Notes under the pieces: model-generated
Told to the model about the DNA's origin: nothing
What the model saw: the letters and a program-made list of their open reading frames with translations, nothing else
The model's database searches: none
Part shown: positions 8,942 to 16,962 of the stretch, piece after piece
Numbering within the stretch: the first letter of the stretch is position 1
Layout of the letters: every line of letters begins with the position of its first letter
Made by a program: the position numbers and the translations under genes
Origin: an uncultured Campylobacter sp.
Lineage (GTDB): Bacteria; Campylobacterota; Campylobacteria; Campylobacterales; Campylobacteraceae
DNA length: 56,349 bases
Assembly: GCF_938017775.1 (NCBI RefSeq)
Contig: NZ_CALIIU010000013.1
Span: 1-56,349, forward strand
Reading direction: 5' to 3'

Positions 8942-8977
8942 GCGCAAATTTTAAAATTTTAAAAGTAAAATTTGTGC
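8942..8977. terminator. Possible bidirectional terminator
   Basis: GCGCAAATTTTA and TAAAATTTGTGC pair as a 12-bp stem with one G-U pair around a 12-nt AT-rich loop, between convergent genes. The sequence then runs GGCTAGGGCTTTTT, so a T-run follows after about 8 bases. The stem is AT-rich, so strength is uncertain. Confidence 0.4.
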
Positions 8978-9015
8978 GGCTAGGGCTTTTTAAAATTTTG
9001 TTTTAGCGCGGCTTT

Positions 9016-9777
9016 TCAGCCGCCTTTTGCCTCTCTACTACCTAAATAATATTCTTTCAATGGATAATTTAGATTTCCGCAGTTGTCCAGCTCAAAACCC
9101 TGTTTTATATCAAACGACGCCTTGTTTCTTTCCTGATAATATTCTTTGATTTTTTCAGAAAAATTCATTCTATCAAATAGGTATTCGGAATGGTTGCGTT
9201 GTATATAATTTTTATAAATTAAAACAAACTTATCTAACAATATATGAATATTCGGTCCTTTATAAGCGCCGTCTAGAATAATTATCGGTCTATCAAATCC
9301 AGCACTCATATCGTTCAAATTTATCTTTATATATTTCTTTGGGTCGGTTTTTTTAGCCTTTAATTTATTCATAAAAATTTCCTCAAACGTCTCATTATTA
9401 TCATGATGCTTTTTTAATACTTCAAACCAATTAGATAAATTTATGTTCTCTAGTTCATAGTATGCAATTTCATATGAGCTACGCCAAGAACTGCCATAGG
9501 CGTAGGTCCTATAATCATTGATCATTTGTTCTAGTTTTAACTCATAATCCAAATACTGCCCTATCGCTCTTTTATACAGCTCTTTCTTCGGTAAAATTCT
9601 ATTCTCTTTGAGGCAATAGCTCTGCTTGTATTTGTTATAGTCGGAAAGAGAAACTATCGCGAAGCCTCGTGAAGTGGAATAATCGGGGATGATGCGGATA
9701 AATGCGGCGCAGAGTATCGCCGTCAGAAGCAGCACGCCAGCTATTGCTTTAAATTTAACGGATTTATAAAATTTCAT
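9016..9777 (-). CDS. Membrane-anchored protein of unknown function
   Basis: 253 residues from the ATG at 9777, which has an AAAGGAG ribosome site; an earlier in-frame start at 9885 has none and is rejected. Residues 8-27 form one hydrophobic segment near the N-terminus (an anchor or uncleaved signal), and the rest is hydrophilic, rich in Tyr, Asn, Lys and Glu, and probably periplasmic. I recognise no domain. The body of the gene is visibly more AT-rich than its neighbours, which may indicate separate origin. It lies 134 bases downstream of the Cache-like gene on the same strand. Confidence 0.65.
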   Translation of the reverse strand: MKFYKSVKFKAIAGVLLLTAILCAAFIRIIPDYSTSRGFAIVSLSDYNKYKQSYCLKENRILPKKELYKRAIGQYLDYELKLEQMINDYRTYAYGSSWRSSYEIAYYELENINLSNWFEVLKKHHDNNETFEEIFMNKLKAKKTDPKKYIKINLNDMSAGFDRPIIILDGAYKGPNIHILLDKFVLIYKNYIQRNHSEYLFDRMNFSEKIKEYYQERNKASFDIKQGFELDNCGNLNYPLKEYYLGSREAKGG

Positions 9778-9910
9778 ACCGACGCTCCTTTTAAAATTTA
9801 AAATTTCAGCGCAAATTTCCGCGATCTTGCGATTAAATTTAAAACGCTCGCTCGCCGCGTCGCCGCGACAAGGCAAACAAGCCACGGTCGCCTAAATTTA
9901 AATCCCGCCG

Positions 9911-10729
9911 CTAGCCTTCGCGGTGCAAAATTATATAGCCCAGCTTCGTGCCGTTTTCGTCCGAAAATGCCCGTACGTAAAAATAATGCCCGTCCTTTTT
10001 GATAAAGCTCTGCGCCCCAAAATCAAGCGTCGCCAAAATCGACAAAACGTCGTAATCCGGCGCGCTGTTTACGATGATAAAGTCCTTGATAACGCCTATT
10101 TTATCGTAGAAGCAGTCGGTTTCAAACCTCTTATCTACGAGGATAAAAATATCGTTTCCCATGCGGTTGATCTGGGCGATGACGTGCTCGAAATCGAGCA
10201 TTATCTCAGCACTTCCGATAAATTTACCGTCGCTAAAAACGGGCGAAATTCCACGCATAAAAACCCCGCACCGCCCCATCTCGACGAGCGCTTTGGGAAG
10301 CAGACTTTGGCGGATCTGCAAAAGCGAATGGCGAAACGAGCTCAGATCGTCGTTGTAAAATTCATCGCTCCAGCTCCTAGCCAGGCTTCTGGTGTTTTGC
10401 GTATGAAAATGTATCTTCACGCCCGTGTAGAAGGGCACCGCGCTTAAGATGTCTTTGTATTTTTTCGTCACGTCCATGCACTCGCCGTGTTTGCCGCTCT
10501 TAAAGCAGCGCACCACGTCGCTATTCTGCGACAAAATCAGCGAGATCGCAAAGGCGTTTAGCTTTTCTTCGTCCACGATCTTTTCAAACAAACTCGCGCT
10601 AAAATCGAACTGCTGCTTGATTTTTATCTCGTTTTCCTCGCTTTTAAAGCGCAGGTAAAACGCAAAGGTGGCGACGCAGCAAGCAAGCGCGAAAAGACTT
10701 AGGTATTTTTTGGATCGCGCGCCTATCAT
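9911..10729 (-). CDS. Membrane-anchored Cache-like sensor protein without output domain
   Basis: 272 residues: one N-terminal hydrophobic span (about 9-27), then a long helix and a mixed alpha/beta region. The segments GISPVFSDGKFIGSAEIMLDF, IFILVDKR and FIKKDGHYFYVRAFSDENG resemble the strands of extracytoplasmic double-Cache domains of chemoreceptors and kinases. The protein stops right after the domain, and no kinase, HAMP or methyl-accepting part follows. Either it works with a partner or it is a ligand-binding relic. It starts inside the stop of the HIT gene (ATGA overlap), so the two are coupled. Family call is by pattern only. Confidence 0.55.
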   Translation of the reverse strand: MIGARSKKYLSLFALACCVATFAFYLRFKSEENEIKIKQQFDFSASLFEKIVDEEKLNAFAISLILSQNSDVVRCFKSGKHGECMDVTKKYKDILSAVPFYTGVKIHFHTQNTRSLARSWSDEFYNDDLSSFRHSLLQIRQSLLPKALVEMGRCGVFMRGISPVFSDGKFIGSAEIMLDFEHVIAQINRMGNDIFILVDKRFETDCFYDKIGVIKDFIIVNSAPDYDVLSILATLDFGAQSFIKKDGHYFYVRAFSDENGTKLGYIILHREG

Positions 10730-11097
10730 CTGAATTCCATCTTTAAATTTGCCGCTAAAATTTCTGCAAATTCGCTAAATTCCGGCAGATCGAGCTTGCC
10801 ATTTCGCATCTTTTTTCCCCAGACGGACTCCGGGAAAAAGCTGTCGTTTTTGAAGCGCGCTTGGACGTGAAAATGCACGCGCGGCACGTAGTTGGCGAAG
10901 CTTGCGATGTTGATCTTATCGGGCGCGTAAAACTCCCGCAGGCTCTTTTCGCACTGAAGCACGGCGCGCCACAGATGCGCCAGCGTCGCCTCGTCGCAGT
11001 CGCTAAGCTCCTTAAATTTTGCCTTCGTAAAGACCTTCACCCACGGCACTTCGTGCTCCTCGCGCTCCACGTAAATCATCTCGTCTTCGTAAATCAT
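10726..11097 (-). CDS. HIT-family protein
   Basis: 123 residues from the ATG at 11097, which has AAGGAG at good spacing; the longer in-frame start at 11136 is rejected. The signature PRVHFHVQARF near residues 76-86 corresponds to the histidine-triad motif with H-x-H-x-Q instead of three histidines, as in some branches of the HIT superfamily. ASFANYVPRVHFH carries the preceding Asn. Such proteins hydrolyse or transfer nucleotides on nucleoside phosphates; the substrate here is unknown. It overlaps the Cache-like gene by 4 bases. Confidence 0.75.
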   Translation of the reverse strand: MIYEDEMIYVEREEHEVPWVKVFTKAKFKELSDCDEATLAHLWRAVLQCEKSLREFYAPDKINIASFANYVPRVHFHVQARFKNDSFFPESVWGKKMRNGKLDLPEFSEFAEILAANLKMEFR

Positions 11098-11230
11098 CGC
11101 TTCTCCTTGAAAATGGAATTTTAATGCAAAGCCCATTAAAGCTCGGTAAATTCCTCTTACATAAATAATATACTAAAATACATTAATTAAATATATCTAT
11201 AAAATATCGATGTATTCGTGATTTTTATGC

Positions 11231-11236
11231 TATAAT
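11231..11236 (+). promoter_or_regulatory. Likely -10 box for MFS gene at 11260
   Basis: TATAAT 24 bases before the ATG and about 10 bases before the AAAAGGA ribosome site, in a divergent intergenic region. Confidence 0.55.
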
Positions 11237-11259
11237 TCTATTTTTTAAAAGGAATATAT

Positions 11260-12468
11260 ATGAAATCAGTTTGGATAATGATCCTATGCGCCGCGGCGAT
11301 TTTGATGATTACGATGGGCATTCGTATGTCATTAGGTCTTTTCGTGCAACCTATAATGCAAGCAAATTCCCTATCCATCGCACAAGTAAGCTTTGCGATG
11401 GCAACTACGCAGCTGGTATGGGGCTTTTCGCAACCGCTTAGCGGGATACTTGCAGACAAGCTCGGTGCCTACGTCGTGCTGTTTTGGGGCAGCGTGCTTC
11501 TGGCGATTAGCTGCGCTCTTGTGCCGTTATTTAGCAGTGAAAGTGCGCTTGTATTAACGATGGGTTTTGGGCTTGCACTGGGGCTTGGTGCAGGTAGTTT
11601 TCCGATTCTAATGAGCCTAATGGCAAAGCGCCTGCCATTTTCTATCCGCTCGGTTGCTAGCGGAGTGCTAAATGCAGGCGGCTCGTTCGGACAATTTTTA
11701 TTTGCGCCAATGATTGGGTTTTGTATCGCAACGCCTGCTTTAGGATACGGCGGCGCATTTTTTACGCTTGCAGGACTTAGCTTGCTAATTCTGCCGCTTG
11801 CGAGACTTTTAGCAGGCGGTAAAATTCTACTTGGCGAGCAAACCAGCCTGCATGAAGAAGATAAGCGCAGCTTAGGCGAAGTTCTGCGTTTGGCACTGCG
11901 CGATAAAAGCTATATTTTGATAAATTTAAGCTTTGCTACGTGCGGTTTTCACGTAGCGTTTTTAGTGACGCATCTGCCTAGTGAAGTAGCACTAAGCGGG
12001 CATGGCGCGCAGGTAGCGTCCTTTTCGCTCGCACTGATTGGTATCGCAAACATCGTAGGCAGCTTATTCGTGGGATGGTGTGTTTCCAAAGTGCGCTGTA
12101 AAGTCATTTTATTTTGCATATATGCCCTGCGTATCGCTCTTATTGGTGCTTATGCGCTCTCGCCCAAAGATAGTCTTACGTTTTATATCTTCAGCGTGGG
12201 ATTAGGATTTACCTGGCTAGCGACCGTACCGCCTACTGCGGCTGCCGTCGGTAAGCTATTAGGGACGCGATATTTAGCAAGCCTATTTGGATTTACGATG
12301 CTTTCGCATCAAATCGGTGGATTTTTTGGCGCATATATTGGGGGTCTTGCGGTGCGAGCATACGGCGCGTATGATTATATGTGGTATTTGGATATGACGC
12401 TAGCAGCTATTGCAGCTCTGCTAAGCCTGCCTGTGCGTGAAGCTAAGATGAAGCACGTGAAATTTTGA
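11260..12468 (+). CDS. MFS transporter, MFS_1 / CynX-oxalate-formate-like
   Basis: 402 residues with about 12 membrane spans. The N-terminal half has MGIRMSLGLFVQPIM and the loop after span 2 has PLSGILADKLGAY, the pattern of MFS_1 anion or carboxylate transporters (CynX/YbfB/oxalate-formate antiporter relatives). The substrate cannot be deduced. It is monocistronic with its own promoter and AAAAGGA ribosome site. It is unrelated in detail to the MFS gene at 2009. Confidence 0.8.
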   Translation: MKSVWIMILCAAAILMITMGIRMSLGLFVQPIMQANSLSIAQVSFAMATTQLVWGFSQPLSGILADKLGAYVVLFWGSVLLAISCALVPLFSSESALVLTMGFGLALGLGAGSFPILMSLMAKRLPFSIRSVASGVLNAGGSFGQFLFAPMIGFCIATPALGYGGAFFTLAGLSLLILPLARLLAGGKILLGEQTSLHEEDKRSLGEVLRLALRDKSYILINLSFATCGFHVAFLVTHLPSEVALSGHGAQVASFSLALIGIANIVGSLFVGWCVSKVRCKVILFCIYALRIALIGAYALSPKDSLTFYIFSVGLGFTWLATVPPTAAAVGKLLGTRYLASLFGFTMLSHQIGGFFGAYIGGLAVRAYGAYDYMWYLDMTLAAIAALLSLPVREAKMKHVKF

Positions 12469-12678
12469 AATTTACGGACGGAATTTTCGCGAAATTTTGC
12501 AAGCTAAATTACGACAGAATTTTGAAAATTTTAAAATTTATCGGATTTTATGTTTCGTACGATGAAATTTCACTTTAGCTTTAAAATTCCGCTACGATAA
12601 TGCGATAAAATGCAAAATCCGCTCATGCTTTCAAATTTAGCCGAGAGGGGCTTTTAAATTTTATAGAATTTTGAAATT

Positions 12679-13287
12679 TTAAAATTTCGGCTCGTGCAGC
12701 ATTTTAAGAGCCGGCGCGAGAGCGTCTGCAAAGCCTTTAAATTTTTCAAATTCCTCCGCGCTAAGCTCTGCGTTAAACTCCGCTCCCGCAGCGCCGAAGC
12801 TCGCCTCATAAACAAAACCCGATTTTTTTAAAAAATGTTCAAATTTAGCCACCGCCGCAAACGGCACGAAAAACGCGCAGCGCCTTTTAAGAAAAAAGTC
12901 GGTTAAAGCGCTGCTGCTTGCGGCGACCTCGATAGCAAGATTTGCGCTACTGGCGTATGCCCGCACCAGCCCGCCGGTGCCTAGCTTGATGCCGCCGAAG
13001 TAGCGCACCACGAGCACGGCGGCGTTAATCAATTCGGCGCCGCGAAGCGCGTTTAGGCACGGCGCGCCCGCAGTCGATTTGGGCTCACCGTCGTCGCTTG
13101 AGTTTTCTACGATCTGCCCGGGCTCATTCAGCGCGCGATACGCCCAGGCGATATGGCGCGCCTTTGGGTGTTGCTGTCGCAGCCTCGCACGCAGCGCCTC
13201 GAAGCTCGCTAGCGGCGCTAGATAGGCGATGAAGCTTGATTTTTTGATCTCCTGCGCGGCGTTGATCTCTTTTTCAATCGTTTTCAA
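12679..13287 (-). CDS. IMPACT/YigZ family protein (UPF0029)
   Basis: 202 residues. The N-terminal domain (1-110) carries ARHIAWAYR, SSDDGEPKSTAGAP and VVRYFGGIKLGTGGLVRAY, which are signatures of the IMPACT/YigZ family. The C-terminal DUF1949-like part follows. The family is linked to translation control in eukaryotes; the bacterial role is not settled. It is divergent from galU, with only about 70 bases between the two start codons, so the promoters are close or shared. Confidence 0.9.
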   Translation of the reverse strand: MKTIEKEINAAQEIKKSSFIAYLAPLASFEALRARLRQQHPKARHIAWAYRALNEPGQIVENSSDDGEPKSTAGAPCLNALRGAELINAAVLVVRYFGGIKLGTGGLVRAYASSANLAIEVAASSSALTDFFLKRRCAFFVPFAAVAKFEHFLKKSGFVYEASFGAAGAEFNAELSAEEFEKFKGFADALAPALKMLHEPKF

Positions 13288-13321
13288 GGCTTTCCTTTGC
13301 GGAATTTTATCTTTTTTGCAT

Positions 13322-13327
13322 TATAAT
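13322..13327 (+). promoter_or_regulatory. Likely -10 box for galU
   Basis: TATAAT 30 bases before the galU ATG and about 20 before its AAAGGAG ribosome site. Confidence 0.55.
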
Positions 13328-13357
13328 AAAAGTTCAAAAAAAGATCAAAGGAGCTTC

Positions 13358-14194
13358 ATGATCCAGACTTGTTTATTTCCCGCGGCTGGCTACGGCACGC
13401 GCTTTTTGCCCGCGACCAAATCGCTACCAAAAGAGATGCTTCCGATCCTTACCAAGCCGCTCATTCACTACGGCGTGGACGAGGCGCTGGAAGCGGGCAT
13501 GGATAATATGGCGTTCGTCACGGGTCGCGGCAAACGCGCTCTGGAGGATTATTTCGACCGCAGCTACGAGCTGGAGGATCAAATTTCAGGCAGCAGCAAA
13601 GAGTATCTGCTCGACGAGATCAGGGCGCTTATGAAGCGCTGCACCTTCTCTTTCACGCGCCAAGAGCAGATGAAGGGGCTTGGCAACGCGATTTATACGG
13701 GTAAAATTTTAATCCGCGACGAGCCTTTCGGCGTGGTGCTCGCAGACGATCTGTGCGTGAACGAAAACGGCGAGGGCGTGCTTGCGCAGATGGTTAAAAT
13801 TTACGAAAAATACCGCTGCAGTGTCGTTGCAGTAATGGAGGTGCCGCCGCAGGACGTAAACAAATACGGCATCATCGCAGGAAAGAGTATCAGCGACGAT
13901 CTGATAATGGTCTCGGATATGATAGAAAAGCCGGAGCCCGGCGAGGCTCCGTCAAGCCTAGCCATCATCGGGCGCTACATTCTAACACCTAATATTTTCG
14001 ATCTCATCGAGCAGACGGCGCCCGGTAAAAACGGCGAGGTGCAGATCACCGACGCGCTTTTGAAACAGGCTCAAAACGGCGTGGTGATCGCGTATAAATT
14101 TAAAGGCACTCGCTTCGACTGCGGCTCGGTAAAAGGCTACGTGGAGGCGATCAAATATTTCTACGAGCGAGAATTCGGCGATGGTAAAAAATGA
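13358..14194 (+). CDS. galU: UTP-glucose-1-phosphate uridylyltransferase
   Basis: 278 residues from the ATG at 13358, chosen for its AAAGGAG site and because the protein then begins MIQTCLFPAAGYGTRFLPA, the normal GalU N-terminus; a longer in-frame start at 13229 would read through the promoter. The nucleotide-binding loop GYGTRFLPATKSLPKEM, VLADDLCV with the metal-binding Asp, and GRYILTPNIF are all present. The enzyme makes UDP-glucose for surface polysaccharide and lipooligosaccharide. It overlaps pgi by 14 bases, linking hexose-phosphate isomerisation to sugar-nucleotide supply. Confidence 0.95.
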   Translation: MIQTCLFPAAGYGTRFLPATKSLPKEMLPILTKPLIHYGVDEALEAGMDNMAFVTGRGKRALEDYFDRSYELEDQISGSSKEYLLDEIRALMKRCTFSFTRQEQMKGLGNAIYTGKILIRDEPFGVVLADDLCVNENGEGVLAQMVKIYEKYRCSVVAVMEVPPQDVNKYGIIAGKSISDDLIMVSDMIEKPEPGEAPSSLAIIGRYILTPNIFDLIEQTAPGKNGEVQITDALLKQAQNGVVIAYKFKGTRFDCGSVKGYVEAIKYFYEREFGDGKK

Positions 14195-15443
14195 GCTGTT
14201 TTTCCCGCCGGCAAAAGAGGGCGCGCTAGAAGAGGTAGCGGCAAAGATCCGCGCCGAATACGAAAGTGGCGAGATAGGCTACTACCGCCTGCCGCAGCAA
14301 GGCGCAGACGAAATAGCGCGGGCGCAGGAATTTTTTAGCGCACGAAGCTACGACGGGGTCGTGCTTTTGGGCATCGGTGGCTCCAGCGTGGGCGTGCGAG
14401 CGCTTTATGAGATGCTGCGTCCGCGCGTAAGAAAGAATTTACGCTTTAAAATTTTGGATAATCTCGACGGACACAGTGTAAACCGCGCGCTTGAAGGGTT
14501 AAATTTTGCTCGCACGATCTTCATAGTATCCTCCAAATCGGGCGGCACGATCGAGACGATCTCGCTTTTTAAAGTGGTTTTGCAGCGTTTTGGAATTTCA
14601 AATTTAAAAGCGCTAGCGAAAAATTTCATCTTTATCACCGATGCGAGCTCGCCGCTTGATATCTTTGCGCGAGAGCACGGCGTCTGCGTAATAAATATGC
14701 CCGCTAACGTAGGCGGTCGTTTTAGCGTGTTAAGTGCGGTAGGGCTAGTGCCCGCAGTTGGGCTAGGCCTTGATGCAAGCGCGATGCTGCGCGGAGCTGC
14801 CGCCGCAAAAGAGCGGTATCTGGATGAAATTTTAGCAGGCGATCCCGCTAAAATCGCGGAGAATAAAATTCTACGAAAAGCCCATCACTACGCCACGCAC
14901 AAAAGTGCGAAAATCAACGTCCTTTTTAGCTACGGCGACGCGTTGCGCGCATTTGGCGAGTGGTATGTGCAGCTCTGGGCGGAAAGCCTAGGTAAAAAGA
15001 TCGGCTTTAGACGCGAGGGGCTTACTCCTGTGGGGCTTGTAGGCTCGCGCGATCAGCACAGCTTCCTTCAGCTCATAATGGACGGCGTAAAGGATAAGAC
15101 CGTGACTTTCTTAAAGCTCACGGACAACGGCACTACGGACGCGGTACCTGGTATCAGTCTGCAAGGTCTTGAGAGCTGCGACTTCGTAAACGGCATGCGA
15201 CTGGATGAGGTGCTAAATCTTCAGTGCAATGCTACGCTGCAAGCTGTGCTAAATGAGGGTATCAGCGTCGATCTTATCGAGGTTTCGCGGCTTTGTGAAC
15301 AGAGCATGGGCGAGCTATTTTACTACTTCGAGCTGCTAACCAGCGCTACCGGAGCGATACTGGGCGTCAGTACTTACGATCAGCCGGGCGTCGAGGTAGG
15401 CAAGAGAATTTTAAAATCGCTAGTTTTGAAATCGCGGGATTAG
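14181..15443 (+). CDS. pgi: Glucose-6-phosphate isomerase
   Basis: 420 residues, the short bacterial form. VLLGIGGSSVGVRALYEML (near 54), the phosphate-binding SSKSGGTIETISL (near 116), NVGGRFSVLSAVGLV (near 173) and the C-terminal STYDQPGVEVGK signature are intact. It interconverts glucose 6-phosphate and fructose 6-phosphate in the cytoplasm. In Campylobacter, which often lacks complete glycolysis, it serves sugar-phosphate supply for envelope sugars, which fits its coupling to galU. Start is ATG inside the galU end. Confidence 0.95.
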   Translation: MVKNELFFPPAKEGALEEVAAKIRAEYESGEIGYYRLPQQGADEIARAQEFFSARSYDGVVLLGIGGSSVGVRALYEMLRPRVRKNLRFKILDNLDGHSVNRALEGLNFARTIFIVSSKSGGTIETISLFKVVLQRFGISNLKALAKNFIFITDASSPLDIFAREHGVCVINMPANVGGRFSVLSAVGLVPAVGLGLDASAMLRGAAAAKERYLDEILAGDPAKIAENKILRKAHHYATHKSAKINVLFSYGDALRAFGEWYVQLWAESLGKKIGFRREGLTPVGLVGSRDQHSFLQLIMDGVKDKTVTFLKLTDNGTTDAVPGISLQGLESCDFVNGMRLDEVLNLQCNATLQAVLNEGISVDLIEVSRLCEQSMGELFYYFELLTSATGAILGVSTYDQPGVEVGKRILKSLVLKSRD

Positions 15444-15555
15444 AATTTGCGGCGCTAGCTAGACGGAATTTCGTCGGGTCAAATTTTACTAAAGTCAGAC
15501 TCTACTCGCGCTCCATTTTTACTTAGGCTAAATTTTAGAATTTTAAAATTTACGC

Positions 15556-15575
15556 CGCGAAATTTTGATTTCGCG
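15556..15575. other. Hairpin downstream of pgi
   Basis: CGCGAAA and TTTCGCG form a perfect 7-bp stem around a 6-nt loop. No T-run follows on the + strand, so a terminator role is uncertain. Confidence 0.3.
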
Positions 15576-15678
15576 CTATGAGCATTTGGAATTTTGTCGC
15601 AAAATTTCACGGTAGAATTCCAAGATTGCACCGCGAGGCGTAAAAATTTTGCGACTTGCAAGCGCACAGGGAGATGAA

Positions 15679-16071
15679 ATGAAAATCACAGATATCGATC
15701 ACTTCGTCCTAGTTACGGACGATCTGCAAAAATGCGTGGAATTTTACGAAGGAATTTTGGGGCTAGAGCACGTTTACGAGGGCGGCAAACACAGCCTGTG
15801 CTTCGGCTCCTCAAAGATCAATATCCACACCCGCGCGGGCGAGTTTGCGCCGTTTGCAGCGCGTCCTAGCGTAGGCTCGGCGGATTTTTGCCTCATCTGC
15901 GAAGATCAAAGCGCACAGCAGCTCAAAACGGAGCTGGAAAGCAAAGGGGTGCAAATAGAGCTTGGCGTCGTGTCTCGAATGGGCGCGCGCGGCGCTATGC
16001 AAAGTATCTATCTGCGCGATCCTGAAGGCAATCTCGTAGAGCTCGGCGTATATGAAAGCGGCGATGATTAG
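15679..16071 (+). CDS. VOC (glyoxalase/dioxygenase) superfamily protein
   Basis: 130 residues from the ATG at 15679 with AGGGAG five bases upstream; a longer in-frame start at 15649 lacks support. Two beta-alpha-beta-beta-beta modules are visible, from IDHFVLVTDDL to INIHTRAGEF and from ADFCLICED to LRDPEGNLVELGVY. The metal ligands would include H8, H54 and the Glu in NLVELG. This is the pattern of small VOC proteins of the virulence-protein/dioxygenase type. The substrate is unknown. Confidence 0.85.
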   Translation: MKITDIDHFVLVTDDLQKCVEFYEGILGLEHVYEGGKHSLCFGSSKINIHTRAGEFAPFAARPSVGSADFCLICEDQSAQQLKTELESKGVQIELGVVSRMGARGAMQSIYLRDPEGNLVELGVYESGDD

Positions 16072-16107
16072 TGCGTAAATTTAAAGGCAAAATTTCAAGC
16101 GGAGCGT

Positions 16108-16215
16108 TAGAATTTAAATTTTTTAAATTCTATTTTTCATTAAAGATCGATATTCTGCGGATTAAATTGTTTATCCCGCGGTACGCTAATTATGTATCGT
16201 TTGTATATTTTTTAA
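16108..16215 (-). pseudogene. Relic of the 3' end of a repeat-family gene
   Basis: Read on the minus strand this segment aligns with the last 35 or so codons of the copies at 20646-21737 and 30930-32015: it retains SIFNEK, the block ATAGAATTTAAAAAATTTAAATT and an equivalent of the terminal TAA. The G of GAAAAGATAG is missing (GAAAAATAG), which shifts the frame and puts a stop at the break. It is separate from the intact gene just upstream, whose own end is different. It therefore marks a lost or replaced copy. Confidence 0.7.
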
Positions 16216-16231
16216 ACCTTATCTTTTGTTT

Positions 16232-16951
16232 TTAGAATTTCATAAATTTGTTCATTTTATTCACTATTATTTTTGCAATATCATAAGGCGGTTTCCAAAA
16301 TAAATATCCCTCTGTAATATCTATATTTAGCGTATCCAAGAAATATTTTTGCAGCTCGCCAAACTCCTTTTTATTATTGATCGTAAATACTTCGGAATCG
16401 GAGCCATTGCATATCAATAATTTATCACAAAGCAAGAACCTAACGGTTTTCTCAAATAGAATATAGTAGATAAATTTAATAATGGGCATCAGCAATAAGC
16501 CCATAATTATAAAAATAAACATATAAAATTTAAAGTTGTATAATGCCACGACGATCATTATAAATAAAACTAAAACACAAAATTTAATTTTCACATCAAA
16601 TGGCGCAAAATTCGGAATCATATAAGCATATCTGTAAATGGAGATATTTTTTAACGCCATCTCTTTTTCGCATTTGGTTTTATTTTTAAATTCTATTTTG
16701 TCCTTCATAAAGGCTATAGTTTTTTTGCTATTTATAAAGTTTGCCGCGTATATAAAGAAAAAGGCAGTGCCATAACCTAGCAATATTTTCATATAAAACC
16801 TAAATTTATACTCGCCGTCAAAATTCTGTATCAAAGAACAAATTAATAAAATTCCAAGAGCTATCAGCCAAAACAGATCATCCATCTTTTTTACGACTAT
16901 CGGATCTTTGTCGTAGTCTCTAACCCTAGCTTCTTTGTTCCTTGTATCCAT
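16232..16951 (-). CDS. Short form of the repeat-family membrane protein (no repeat arm)
   Basis: 239 residues. It begins MDTRNKEARVRDYDKDPIVVKK, which matches the hinge ARDYDKDPIIVK of the full-length family, so it lacks the N-terminal helix and the pentapeptide tract. About four hydrophobic segments (near 28-42, 51-67, 123-157 in two spans) follow, then a soluble end with KKEFGELQKYFLDTLNIDI, equivalent to KEEYLQLRDYFMQTIQKDI in other copies. The start lies 11 bases after the stop of copy 2, so the two are probably co-transcribed. The function is unknown. Confidence 0.75.
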   Translation of the reverse strand: MDTRNKEARVRDYDKDPIVVKKMDDLFWLIALGILLICSLIQNFDGEYKFRFYMKILLGYGTAFFFIYAANFINSKKTIAFMKDKIEFKNKTKCEKEMALKNISIYRYAYMIPNFAPFDVKIKFCVLVLFIMIVVALYNFKFYMFIFIIMGLLLMPIIKFIYYILFEKTVRFLLCDKLLICNGSDSEVFTINNKKEFGELQKYFLDTLNIDITEGYLFWKPPYDIAKIIVNKMNKFMKF

Positions 16952-16962
16952 AACCGCCCGCT

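Noticed and set aside
12469..12678. Intrinsic terminator between the convergent MFS and IMPACT genes
   Set aside because: Only AT-rich self-complementary words are present; no stable stem with a T-run.
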